A stretch of DNA of 64,000 nt from Leptospira saintgironsiae (GTDB lineage: Bacteria; Spirochaetota; Leptospiria; Leptospirales; Leptospiraceae): assembly GCF_002811765.1 (NCBI RefSeq), contig NZ_NPDR01000006.1, positions 228,981 to 292,980 on the forward strand. The letters run 5' to 3'. Both the position numbers and the translations under genes were made by a program. Numbering within the stretch: the first letter of the stretch is position 1; each line of letters begins with the position of its first letter. Shown here one piece after another: positions 45,717 to 54,930 of the stretch. The notes under the pieces are model-generated. The model was not told the origin of the DNA, ran no database searches, and saw only the letters and a list, made by a program, of their open reading frames with translations.

Positions 45717-48700
45717 ATGAAAGCAATCCTACGGTTCTGTGTCGATCGGCCGGTAACGGTTACCATGATTTGGTCCGCACTTGTTATTTTCGGACTTATC
45801 GCTCTCGGAAATTTAAAAATCAATCTAATGCCTGATCTGGAGTTCCCGAAAGTAACTATTGTTACCGGTTACCCGAATTCATCTTCGGATGAGGTAGAGA
45901 ATCTTATCACAAAACCAATTTCGGATGCAGTTAGCACGATCGGCGGTGTAGAGTCGGTCCGTTCGGAATCTATGGAAGGTCTGTCTACAGTTACAGTCCA
46001 ATTTTCAAATCATACTTCCGTTGATTTTGCTATCATAGAGATCCGAGAGAGGATCGACTTAGTACGAGACTCTTTACCTCAGGATGCGAATCGTCCTGTC
46101 GTCATTCGTTTTGATCCTTCTCAATCCGCTTTTCAAGAGATTGCGATCTTTCCGAAAGCAGGAATGAAAGACAAGGAATTGAGGTCGTTTCTTGCGGATA
46201 GTGTAAAGGTTTATTTCGAAAGAGTGGAGGGCCTTGCGGCCGTCCAGTTTTCCGGGGGATTCAAAAAGGAAGTATCGATCGAGATCGATTCTGAGAAAAT
46301 GAACTCCTATAGCATTTCCCTTTTTGATATCAAAAAAGCTATTTCGCTATCCAACGTTAGTTATCCTGCGGGGACTTTGCCTGTTGGTGATAAGGATTAT
46401 TTGATCCGTGCCGTAGGAGAATTTAAATCAGTTGCAAATATCAGTGAAACAGTCGTCGGCAATAATTCTCAAGGTGTTCCTATCCGTTTGGGCTCGTTTG
46501 CAGACGTTCATGTAGGATTTAGGGAACAGACGGGTATCGCAAGATATAACGGCAAAGACTGTGTTATCGCATATTTGTATAAGGAATCCGGAAGAAATTC
46601 GGTCGAAATTTCCGATCGTATAAAATTAGAATTAAATAATATTAATCAAAAATTCGGCAAAGAATTATCCGCTGAAATCGTATATGATGAATCCAAATTT
46701 ATTAGAGAATCGATTTCAGGAGTAACCGGATCTTTGATTACGGGTATGATCCTGGCCTTTTTGGTTTTGGTCTTTTTGCTTCGTAATTTGAAAAGCCCGA
46801 TCATTCTACTTACGGTTATCCCTGCGTCGCTTTTTTCGACACTTTTGCTTTTTTACATCTTCGGAATCTCTTTAAATATGATGTCTTTAGGAGGAATGGC
46901 TTTAGGTATCGGAATGCTTTTCGATACGAGTAACGTCGTTTTTTCCTCGATCGAAAGAAATCTTTCGAGAGGTGTTCCGATAAAGGAAGCTTCTCTGAAA
47001 GGAACTTCGGAAGTTACAGGTTCGGTTGTATCTGCGACGTTGACTACTGTGATCGTTTTTTTACCGATCATTTTCTTCAAGAGTATGATCGGTATCGTTT
47101 TCGGAGAGATGGCACTTGCAATTACGATCTCTCTTTTAATGAGTTTACTCGCTTCCTTAACCTTAATTCCAATGATGACTTCTGTTTTGTATTCGGTTTC
47201 TATGGAACCGAAATTTTTAAAAGAAGTAATCTTTAAACGTTCCGAGGAATTTCACAGGAATCTCTTATCCAAATATGAAGCTAAGTTGAATTCGTATATC
47301 GAACAACCTAAACCTTTGGTCCGATTGATCTCCATTTTATTTTTGTTTTCGATCGCATTTCTATTTATACTTCCGAAGGAGTTCGTTCCGAGAGTAGATA
47401 CTGGGGAATTTTCAATCTTTATCAAAACTAAAAACGGATCTGGACTTACTCATACTGGGGATATTGTTTCTTCTTTAGAATCAACTTTGTTGAAGGATTC
47501 CGATGTGAAAAGTGTCATAGCACGCATTGGTTTTGAAGAGGATCAATTGGGTTCTAAGAAGAGAGGAAATTGGGGTTCGAATCGTGCAGTTCTGAGAGTG
47601 ATCTTGAAAGAAGGTTCCTGGTCTTCTTCTGCAGAGTTTATATCTAAGTTTAGGAAGTCGCTGAGACTTTCGGAAGATACGGAAATTCATTTTGAAAATA
47701 GCGGGGATGTCTTGGCTTCGGTAGTTTCTGCCGAGGGGAACGGGCTTAGCTTAGAGATTTTAGGAGAGAATCTCCAAACTTTAAATGAAATCGGAAGGGA
47801 ATTGAAGTCTAAACTTTCCAAATTGTCCGGAATCAAAGACACTCGGGTTAGTATGGAAGATACTTCCGTAGAATACGATCTTAGCTTCGATTCCATTAAG
47901 GCGAGTTTCTTTAATCTTAATAACGATTATCTGTCCAATTATCTTCGTATGGCAAATTTCGGTTCCGTTGTTACTAAGATCAAAATGGAGAGTAGGAATC
48001 GGGACGTTAGACTTTTCTTTAAAAAAGGGGACGTGGATTCCCTGGATAAGGTGCTTGGTATGAGGATCCAGTCGCCCAATGGTAATTTGGTCCAACTTTC
48101 TCAGATAGGGTCCATCAAAGAGACCCAGGCTCCGGTCTCTATCATTCGTTCCGGAAATTCCAGAGTAAATTTGGTTACTGCAGAAGTAGATTTCAGCGAA
48201 TCAAATAATCCTTATGATGATGTTAAGGATGTGATCTCCAAAATGAATTTACCGGAAGGATATCGGATTCGGTTTGCGGGTGAACAAGAGAATATAGATA
48301 AATCCTTTAGTGATCTGATTTTCGCATTCGTTTTGGCGATCGTTCTCATCTATATGTTACTTGCGAGTCAGTTCGAATCTTTGTTATATTCTTTGATTAT
48401 GATCTGCACGATCCCGCTAATGTTTATCGGAGTGTTCCCTGCTTTGTACATTTTCGGCAAGAGCCTGAATGTCAGTTCCTTTATGGGCTTGGTTTTACTT
48501 TTAGGGGTAGTGGTAGATAACGCAGCGCTCTATTACGAATATGTTCACCTGCTTTCTAAAGAGAATATTCCTTTACGAAAGGTTATCGTGGATAGTGGTA
48601 AGATCGTTTTACGTCCGATCCTGATGAATAACGCGACCACAATTTTAGGCTTATTGCCGATCATGCTGGAACTCCAGAAAGGAACAGAGTTCCAATCTCC

Positions 48701-48806
48701 TATGGCGATTGTTAGTATCGTAGGTCTTTTGACCTCATTCTTCTTCAGTCTTTATTTGATCCCAGTCCTCTTCTTTTATCTTCTGAAGAATAAAGAAAGG
48801 GCGTAG
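45717..48806 (+). CDS. RND efflux pump subunit, intact
   Basis: Inner-membrane antiporter, 1,029 residues, of the HAE/HME-like RND superfamily. It has 12 expected membrane segments. TM4 retains the proton-relay aspartate at Asp403 (GMALGIGMLFDTSN), the position of AcrB Asp407, with threonine where AcrB has a second Asp. TM10 has Asp934 (VVVDNAALYYEY). The periplasmic porter domains start with FPKVTIVTGYPNSSSDEVEN. The substrate is unknown. The start overlaps the adaptor stop region (TAAATG). The partner gene downstream encodes a degenerate RND subunit, so a heterotrimer is likely. Confidence 0.92.
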   Translation: MKAILRFCVDRPVTVTMIWSALVIFGLIALGNLKINLMPDLEFPKVTIVTGYPNSSSDEVENLITKPISDAVSTIGGVESVRSESMEGLSTVTVQFSNHTSVDFAIIEIRERIDLVRDSLPQDANRPVVIRFDPSQSAFQEIAIFPKAGMKDKELRSFLADSVKVYFERVEGLAAVQFSGGFKKEVSIEIDSEKMNSYSISLFDIKKAISLSNVSYPAGTLPVGDKDYLIRAVGEFKSVANISETVVGNNSQGVPIRLGSFADVHVGFREQTGIARYNGKDCVIAYLYKESGRNSVEISDRIKLELNNINQKFGKELSAEIVYDESKFIRESISGVTGSLITGMILAFLVLVFLLRNLKSPIILLTVIPASLFSTLLLFYIFGISLNMMSLGGMALGIGMLFDTSNVVFSSIERNLSRGVPIKEASLKGTSEVTGSVVSATLTTVIVFLPIIFFKSMIGIVFGEMALAITISLLMSLLASLTLIPMMTSVLYSVSMEPKFLKEVIFKRSEEFHRNLLSKYEAKLNSYIEQPKPLVRLISILFLFSIAFLFILPKEFVPRVDTGEFSIFIKTKNGSGLTHTGDIVSSLESTLLKDSDVKSVIARIGFEEDQLGSKKRGNWGSNRAVLRVILKEGSWSSSAEFISKFRKSLRLSEDTEIHFENSGDVLASVVSAEGNGLSLEILGENLQTLNEIGRELKSKLSKLSGIKDTRVSMEDTSVEYDLSFDSIKASFFNLNNDYLSNYLRMANFGSVVTKIKMESRNRDVRLFFKKGDVDSLDKVLGMRIQSPNGNLVQLSQIGSIKETQAPVSIIRSGNSRVNLVTAEVDFSESNNPYDDVKDVISKMNLPEGYRIRFAGEQENIDKSFSDLIFAFVLAIVLIYMLLASQFESLLYSLIMICTIPLMFIGVFPALYIFGKSLNVSSFMGLVLLLGVVVDNAALYYEYVHLLSKENIPLRKVIVDSGKIVLRPILMNNATTILGLLPIMLELQKGTEFQSPMAIVSIVGLLTSFFFSLYLIPVLFFYLLKNKERA

Positions 48807-48811
48807 TTGTT

Positions 48812-51730
48812 ATGACCGATCTAAAAGTCTTTTTTAGAGAGCATATTCTGAGTGTGAGTATGCTTTTTTCAGGATTTTTTCTTTTCGGGATTTTAGCTTT
48901 TTTTCAGGTCCCGGTTACTTTATTTCCAACGATGGAGTATCCAGGTTTGACCATCTCGGTCGAGTTTCCAGGTGCAGATGTTTTGCTGGTGGAGGAACTT
49001 CTGACCGTACCGTTAGAGGAAGCAGTTTCAGGTGTAGGCGGGATAGAGGAGATCCGTTCTTATGCTGAGAGAGGTAAGACAGAAATCAATTTAGAATTTC
49101 GTAAAGGAATCAACATTGATTTAAAGAGCTTGGAGATCCGAGAAAGGATCGATATGGTTTCGAGCAATTTTCCGAGAGAAGTTCATAAGCCGCTAGTGCT
49201 GCAGTACGATCCTGACCAAAGACCGGTGATGATCCTTTCTGTCGAAAGCCAGAAGTTCGATTTTGCGATTTTAAGAAGTATCGCTGACAATGAAGTGCGC
49301 AGATATTTAGAAAATGTGGAAGGAGTTAGTAAAATTTCATCTTCTGGAGGTAAGGTTCGAGAAGTGTTGATCGGCTGCGATCTTCAAAAGTTGAGAGCTT
49401 ACGGTCTTGGACTGGAAGATATCCAAGAAGCTGTCCAACATAATAACAAAGATGCCTCGATCGGAACGGTAGAAAATTCCGGTCAGAAGGTCCAATTGAA
49501 AGTTTTCGGTAAATATTCCAGCTTGCGAGATCTTCAAAAGCAACCTTTCCATTCGAAAGAGCTGGGCCGAATTTTCTTTTTGGAGGATTTTGCAGAGGTT
49601 TCTTTTGCTCATAGAGATGAGGAAAGTTCCGCCAGGATCAACGGAAAAGAGACTGTAAGCGTTTTCGTTTATAAATCTTCGCTCGGGAATACGATGCAAA
49701 TCGCTTCTTCCATTCGACAGAAGTTAGAAGAATTAGTTCTTCCTGATGTTCATTTTAACGTAGTCTATGATCAGTCGGAGTCCATCCGTAAAACATATCA
49801 GAATATTATAATTTGCTTTTTTATCGGCGCCTTACTTTTGGGAGGATTTTGGTATTGGAGAAGAAGAAGGGGTAGGGACGAAAATTATATCACTCTTTTT
49901 TGCCAATTACCGCTGAACTTCTTTTTGGTGGAATTCGTTCTTTTTGTTTCTAAGATAGACTTCGATATAGTTATTGCATGTTCCATTATTGTCGGCTTTG
50001 CACTTTGGCTGATCGTTTATCAGTCTCTTTCGAAGGAAGAGGGCGTTTTTTCTCTGCAAAACACTATAGGTGATTTCTTTTCCTTAGTGGTAATCGTTCT
50101 TTCTCTTTGTTTGCCTTTATATTATTTAGATCCGGATACTGGACAATCCACTATGAGGCTGGGGTTATTCATAGTTTTGTATTTGTCTTGTTCGTATTTT
50201 CTTTTTCTACCTTTACATTTTGTTGTCGGACGTATTCGAGGGTTGCTTGTTGGTTCTTACGTTTCGGTCCCGAATTTATATGAGAATTCGGATGCTCCAA
50301 ATTTGGTAAGCCCGTTCCGTTTCAACTGGAAGGTCTCTGAAAAGTTTTTTTGGGGAGTTTATATTATAATTCTATTATTTGGAATGTTCAGATTAGTAAA
50401 GAGCGAGAAGGAATTGTTTTATTCCATAGAGAACAAAAGAATTCTGGGCTTTGTAGAATTCCCATCCGGTTTTAATTTTCCTCAAACGAATGAGGTCGTG
50501 AAAAAAGTAGAGAGTAAGATCGCAGAGGCAGAAGGTTTTGCGGAAATTACTTCAAAAATCGATCCAGGCCATGCATTTCTTGTGATCACTATCGATGAAT
50601 CTAAAATTGACGGGGACGAATTCATTCAGAATGTTCGCGCTTCCATAGGGGATATCAGTCCGGCTTTCTGTTATTTTTCGAGAGAATCGGAGAATTCTAA
50701 ATTCAAAGATATTCGGATCGATATTCTTGGAGACGATCTGGACAAGTTAGACGAGCTTGCTAAGAATGCTGCGGAGAAGGCTTCGAAAACTCCAGGAGTC
50801 GGCGACGTGGTACTAAATTACAAATCGCCAAGGGATGAATTGGAACTTTCTTTGAATAATAATAAGGCTTCGGGTGCTTCCTTAAATAATTCCGAAATAG
50901 CTGGTTTTTTAAAAACCGCGATCCAAGGCTCAGTCATTTCAAAATATGTGGAAGATCATCGAGAAATAGATATTCGATTGAGGGCGTTAAAAGAATTCCG
51001 CAATTCGAAACAAAGTCTGGAAAGGTTTGTCGTGAAAAATCAAGTCGGGAAATACGTGCCGCTCCCGGAAGTGACTACTCAAAAGGAATCACATTCTCCC
51101 ACTAGGGTATTCCGTAAAAATAAGAAAAGGGTATTATCATTTTCTTTGCGCCTTACTGGTGGTTCTTATTTTTCAGTTAAATCTAATATAGTTCAGGAAT
51201 TGGAGAAGGATCTTCCTGAGAATTATTATATAGAACCAGGTAGGAGTATGGAGAAAATTTGGGAAACAGAGAACCGTCTTTATGGTGTGATCTGTTTTTC
51301 TCTCGTATTGATCTATATGGTGCTTGCTTCTTATTTCGAATCGTTTAGAGAACCGTTTGCGGTTTTGTTCACTGCAGTATTGCCCTTCTTTATCACTCTT
51401 TCGGTTATGAGCTTAGTTTTTGGGACTTTGTCCCTGCCTATATACTTGGGGTTGCTATTGACGATCTCGATCTCGTGTTTTCATATTATGAGAATTCTTA
51501 AAACGGGAGAGGCGATCGGATCCGGGTTTAGGAAGAGGTCGGCGATCTTCGGGATCTTGGCTTTGTGTATTCCTCAGATCGTTTTTGCGAGAGAAGGTGG
51601 AAGATTTTTGAGGGAGTTTGAGGTCACTATGATCGTAGGTTACGGTTCTTCGCTTTTCTTAACTACTAAGGCTTTGCCGTATATTCTCTCAAGCAAGTTT
51701 TCGAAGTTCCAATTTTTAGGTAGAAAGTAG
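48812..51730 (+). CDS. Degenerate RND pump subunit lacking proton-relay residues
   Basis: 972 residues; same fold as the preceding pump, about 60 residues shorter. The N-terminal periplasmic part is well kept (MEYPGLTISVEFPGADVLLV, GGIEEIRSYAERGKTEIN). The TM2-TM4 part is diverged: the stretch matching Asp403 reads ACSIIVGFALWLIVY with no acidic residue, and the TM10 stretch reads YLGLLLTISISCFHIMRIL with no Asp. It carries an unusual RRRRGRDEN basic loop after TM2. I infer that it cannot translocate protons and acts as a structural or substrate-binding subunit next to the active one, as argued for MdtC in MdtBC. The frame is intact and lies 5 bases from the pump gene. Confidence 0.85.
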   Translation: MTDLKVFFREHILSVSMLFSGFFLFGILAFFQVPVTLFPTMEYPGLTISVEFPGADVLLVEELLTVPLEEAVSGVGGIEEIRSYAERGKTEINLEFRKGINIDLKSLEIRERIDMVSSNFPREVHKPLVLQYDPDQRPVMILSVESQKFDFAILRSIADNEVRRYLENVEGVSKISSSGGKVREVLIGCDLQKLRAYGLGLEDIQEAVQHNNKDASIGTVENSGQKVQLKVFGKYSSLRDLQKQPFHSKELGRIFFLEDFAEVSFAHRDEESSARINGKETVSVFVYKSSLGNTMQIASSIRQKLEELVLPDVHFNVVYDQSESIRKTYQNIIICFFIGALLLGGFWYWRRRRGRDENYITLFCQLPLNFFLVEFVLFVSKIDFDIVIACSIIVGFALWLIVYQSLSKEEGVFSLQNTIGDFFSLVVIVLSLCLPLYYLDPDTGQSTMRLGLFIVLYLSCSYFLFLPLHFVVGRIRGLLVGSYVSVPNLYENSDAPNLVSPFRFNWKVSEKFFWGVYIIILLFGMFRLVKSEKELFYSIENKRILGFVEFPSGFNFPQTNEVVKKVESKIAEAEGFAEITSKIDPGHAFLVITIDESKIDGDEFIQNVRASIGDISPAFCYFSRESENSKFKDIRIDILGDDLDKLDELAKNAAEKASKTPGVGDVVLNYKSPRDELELSLNNNKASGASLNNSEIAGFLKTAIQGSVISKYVEDHREIDIRLRALKEFRNSKQSLERFVVKNQVGKYVPLPEVTTQKESHSPTRVFRKNKKRVLSFSLRLTGGSYFSVKSNIVQELEKDLPENYYIEPGRSMEKIWETENRLYGVICFSLVLIYMVLASYFESFREPFAVLFTAVLPFFITLSVMSLVFGTLSLPIYLGLLLTISISCFHIMRILKTGEAIGSGFRKRSAIFGILALCIPQIVFAREGGRFLREFEVTMIVGYGSSLFLTTKALPYILSSKFSKFQFLGRK

Positions 51731-51737
51731 GTAAAGC

Positions 51738-52550
51738 GTGATCATACGAATATTTCATTTTTTTAATAAAGTATTTTTGCTCGTTCGAGAATCATTCGTA
51801 TTTAAGAAGATAATCAGTTTTTATACTCCATTTTCCTTGAAGAGAAGTTTAGGATCTTTTGCAATCCTCCTTTTTCTGGTGGGAGGGTATTATAGGATTT
51901 TCGACGATGCTGTATGTTTGGAAGGAAATTGTAAGGATAGTCTTTCCAAGATCCAATTCCGCAATGGAGATATTTATCAAGGAACTTTTGTAGATTCTAA
52001 ACCTCAGGGTTTTGGGGCCTTTTGGAGCAGAAAGGGAGATTATTACCAAGGCAGTTGGTTTCGGGGAATGAAACACGGCAAAGGTAAATATGTTTATCCT
52101 AACGGTACAGAATATGTGGGAGATTTTACCTTCAATAAAAAAGAAGGAACCGGAATTTTTAAATGGGCGGATGGGAGCATATTAGAGGGTTCTTGGATAG
52201 GAGATCATCCACAGGGTCAGGGCGTTTTGAGTTTACCAGGCTCACGTAAGTTTATCGGTTATTATCAGAAAGGTTCTATTTACGATGGAGAGGGAGTCTT
52301 TATTTATTCGGACGGTTCCAAGTATTTAGGAAGTTGGAAAGCAGGTATGAGACATGGCTTCGGGGTTTTGGTTGCTCCCGGAGGGATCGTTTTGTTTAGA
52401 GGGATGTGGGAAAACGATCAAAAGGTTCCAGGATCACAACCTTTCGACAGGCCCGGGATAGGTTCTTCGACGAGCGTGGATAAGCTCGAGGAAGGAAAAA
52501 CTCGAGATAAGCAGACTAGTAAAACAATTAAGAAGAAGAAAGGCAATTGA
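51738..52550 (+). CDS. Membrane-anchored MORN-repeat protein
   Basis: 270 residues, GTG start with a weak GGTAAA-type site. One membrane segment near residues 34-52 (SFAILLFLVGGYYRI), then six or seven MORN repeats (for example YQGSWFRGMKHGKGKYVYPNG and YLGSWKAGMRHGFGVLVAPGG) and a charged Thr/Lys-rich tail. MORN modules bind lipids or proteins. In an RND operon this is an unexpected accessory. The tail codes into the start of the Yip1-like gene (2-base gap). Confidence 0.87.
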   Translation: MIIRIFHFFNKVFLLVRESFVFKKIISFYTPFSLKRSLGSFAILLFLVGGYYRIFDDAVCLEGNCKDSLSKIQFRNGDIYQGTFVDSKPQGFGAFWSRKGDYYQGSWFRGMKHGKGKYVYPNGTEYVGDFTFNKKEGTGIFKWADGSILEGSWIGDHPQGQGVLSLPGSRKFIGYYQKGSIYDGEGVFIYSDGSKYLGSWKAGMRHGFGVLVAPGGIVLFRGMWENDQKVPGSQPFDRPGIGSSTSVDKLEEGKTRDKQTSKTIKKKKGN

Positions 52551-52552
52551 TC

Positions 52553-53242
52553 ATGAATCATCTACTCGAAAGATTAAAAGAACTTGTTCAGGACAATTTT
52601 TATACGAGAGGATTTAAGAAAAATCTTCATTATAATCTTTATCCTGAGGATATTTTAAAAGAAACTCCAAAGGAATTTTTTAAGGGAGTTTTTAGAGTCT
52701 TTCTTTTGTTTTTAGGAACCTATGTTGTTTTTAATCTACTGGTCTCTTTGACGAACGCGGCTTATTTACTAGAGTATGGAGATAGAATGAAGGAGCTATA
52801 CGATCAAGGAAAGGTTTCCTTTACTCTTTACTTGATGAATTCATTTCCAAATAGTATTTTCATGCTCGCAGTGCTTTTTCTTATCTTCCAATTCTATTTT
52901 GCGAGTTTTAGTTATCTTGCACTTTGGGTTTTGGGTGAAGAAGGAAGATCATATCGTAGGATCTTGGGGATTGCATTTTCCACCAGTCTTTATGTTCTTT
53001 TGGCTTTTTATCCTATATTAATTCTTTTTAATGTAACCCCGAACTCTTTTAAGAAGGATCCATTCTCTATGGTCCTATTTTTAAGCTTGAACGGGATTTT
53101 CTTTTTCGGAGCCATTATTTTGGAGTCCGTTTTTTATGTTAGAATGTGCAGAAGGGTCTTCGGTCAAAATTTGGGAAGAGCTTTGATCACTTGGTTTTTG
53201 CCGTTCTTTTCGTTTGCAACTTTTATCATTTCTAATCTTTAG
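52553..53242 (+). CDS. Yip1-like multispanning membrane protein
   Basis: 229 residues from the ATG at 52553 (TTG at 52547 is the alternative). Five hydrophobic segments with a soluble N-terminus (HLLERLKELVQDNFYTRGF) and a motif-poor core resembling Yip1-type proteins. Function unknown. It ends the operon; its TAG stop overlaps the stop of the convergent lipoprotein gene by 3 bases. Confidence 0.65.
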   Translation: MNHLLERLKELVQDNFYTRGFKKNLHYNLYPEDILKETPKEFFKGVFRVFLLFLGTYVVFNLLVSLTNAAYLLEYGDRMKELYDQGKVSFTLYLMNSFPNSIFMLAVLFLIFQFYFASFSYLALWVLGEEGRSYRRILGIAFSTSLYVLLAFYPILILFNVTPNSFKKDPFSMVLFLSLNGIFFFGAIILESVFYVRMCRRVFGQNLGRALITWFLPFFSFATFIISNL

Positions 53243-54093
53243 AAACTAGGTTCGGTTGTTATCTCTTTGGCCAATTCAGAAGATGTTGGCTTACGAATAT
53301 GATCTTTCCAAAGGATAGGAGGAGTCGTATTTGTTTGAGAAGTAATACAGCGAACAGATCCAGCAGGAGCAGCTGCGAGACGGGAACAAAAAGAATAACG
53401 GATCGTAGCAGGTAGTTGTGAGATTGCCTCGTCCAGCGTACTATAATAATTCACAGTTAGGACATGAGGAATCGTATTGAAAAAATTGGCGATGTAAGTG
53501 AATGGAAAGGCATGGTACGTAGGATAAAAACTATGACGTGCGAGAGTTTTGATATGCGGGTCGTCGTTATCGTTTAAACATTTACTTACGGAATACGGGA
53601 TCCGATGTGCCGCTCCCATCCATAATATTTTTATAATGTCTTCGGATGAGCGGGAGAAGGATGTAAGCTGGACGGAGAATCTATCCTGGCATTCTCCTTT
53701 TTTACTTTGTACAAATACTAGGAATTCTAAAAGACCACTTCTATCGTCTGCTAAGAGGGAGCCGATCGGAACGGCTATGGCCTTGACTGTTCCCTCGCCG
53801 GGTTCCGGCTTACCAAGATCGGACTGGAGAGTTGTTTGGAATAGTTGTCCTTCTTCCCAGGTGATTGGGGATGAGGTCCATTGGTTGAATAGGGTCTTGT
53901 CTCCCTTATCTAACATAGGTGAGAAGATCTGTTGTGTATAGGCACTAGGGCGGATGAGTTTCCATTCTATTTTTAAGGTTTCGGATTTGGAGATTGGTAG
54001 AGGGTTCGGAAGCTCCGAGTTCGGATGATGACAGGCAAAGAAGAATATCGTTAAGAGAGAGAAGAGGAGAGGATTTCGGATCGTGTTTTTCAT
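53239..54093 (-). CDS. Predicted lipoprotein of unknown function
   Basis: 284 residues; lipobox FFFAC gives cysteine 21. The mature domain is beta-rich with four or five cysteines (GECQDRFSVQL, SKCLNDNDD, SFCSRLAAAPAGSVRC). No family recognised. It lies convergent to the efflux operon with overlapping stops, so it is not part of it. Confidence 0.6.
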   Translation of the reverse strand: MKNTIRNPLLFSLLTIFFFACHHPNSELPNPLPISKSETLKIEWKLIRPSAYTQQIFSPMLDKGDKTLFNQWTSSPITWEEGQLFQTTLQSDLGKPEPGEGTVKAIAVPIGSLLADDRSGLLEFLVFVQSKKGECQDRFSVQLTSFSRSSEDIIKILWMGAAHRIPYSVSKCLNDNDDPHIKTLARHSFYPTYHAFPFTYIANFFNTIPHVLTVNYYSTLDEAISQLPATIRYSFCSRLAAAPAGSVRCITSQTNTTPPILWKDHIRKPTSSELAKEITTEPSF

Positions 54094-54156
54094 TTGTTTT
54101 TAGGGGGAGGTAACTCGGGACAGTTCGCTTGGATAGGTCCCGAGTGTGCAGAAAGT

Positions 54157-54696
54157 CTATTGGATATCGACGGTGATATTGTAGTTCGGATCTGGTGCAC
54201 CGATCAATTCGTATCTTATTATGTAGTCGCCAGCAGTTTGCACAGTGTATGTATTTCCGTCATATGTTTCATCTCCTATCATTGAAGGGTCTATCTCCGA
54301 GCTTGATGCGGGCATATTTGTTGGGACTGTAGAAGTAGAGAAGGGACATCCACCTTTAAAGGCCTCGAATGTAATTGAGTCTGTGGCAGGGAGGCCAACA
54401 GTGATCACATCTCCTACTTGCAGGTTGGGCATAAGTACGAAGCCCATATAGTTTACCCCACTAGAGTTTTTTACCTGTACATTAACCGGTCCGCCACCTT
54501 TAGTTGCGGTCACGGATGGATATACGGATTTCGCTCCGTAATAAACGAATACACAACCGCCGAATATTCCGGGATCTAAAGTATAAAGAGTGGTCAGGGT
54601 ACTTAAGGTATCGTCACCTTTGTCTCCTGGGCAGTTGGTGAATAAAGAAATTGCTACTAAAAGGATAGAAAATTTGGTAAGTAAAATTTTTTTCAT
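54157..54696 (-). CDS. Predicted lipoprotein, beta-sandwich type
   Basis: 179 residues; lipobox LFTNC. The mature part starts PGDKGDDTLSTLTT and has an all-beta character ending DYIIRYELIGAPDPNYNITV. No family recognised; a carbohydrate or Ig-like fold is possible. It precedes the lipoprotein at 53.2-54.1 kb in the same orientation with a 63-base gap, and is divergent from the plus-strand DUF1566 operon; the 234-base divergent gap holds no other gene. Confidence 0.6.
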   Translation of the reverse strand: MKKILLTKFSILLVAISLFTNCPGDKGDDTLSTLTTLYTLDPGIFGGCVFVYYGAKSVYPSVTATKGGGPVNVQVKNSSGVNYMGFVLMPNLQVGDVITVGLPATDSITFEAFKGGCPFSTSTVPTNMPASSSEIDPSMIGDETYDGNTYTVQTAGDYIIRYELIGAPDPNYNITVDIQ

Positions 54697-54930
54697 GTAG
54701 ATTGGGTCGCTCCCTCATAGACAAACCAACATAATCGGTGGTATTCGTCTATTAAAAATAGGGAATTAACTTAGTTTTGCAAAAAACTCTTATCCTATGT
54801 GGAATACGGAATCGATTTTCACAAAAAGATGCATTTCTTGCCACAAAAATTGTTTCTCTCTTTTTTATCCCACGTTAGTTTGACAGTAGCCTTCCTTTAT
54901 TAGGAGGGCCAATCGGGTTTAACGTACACT

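Noticed and set aside
49337..49699. Reverse-strand open frame inside the second RND gene
   Set aside because: Shadow frame in a protein-coding region with clear plus-strand conservation.
54880..54930. TTGACA upstream of the 54.9 kb lipoprotein gene
   Set aside because: No -10 box at a proper distance was found; only the hexamer is present.
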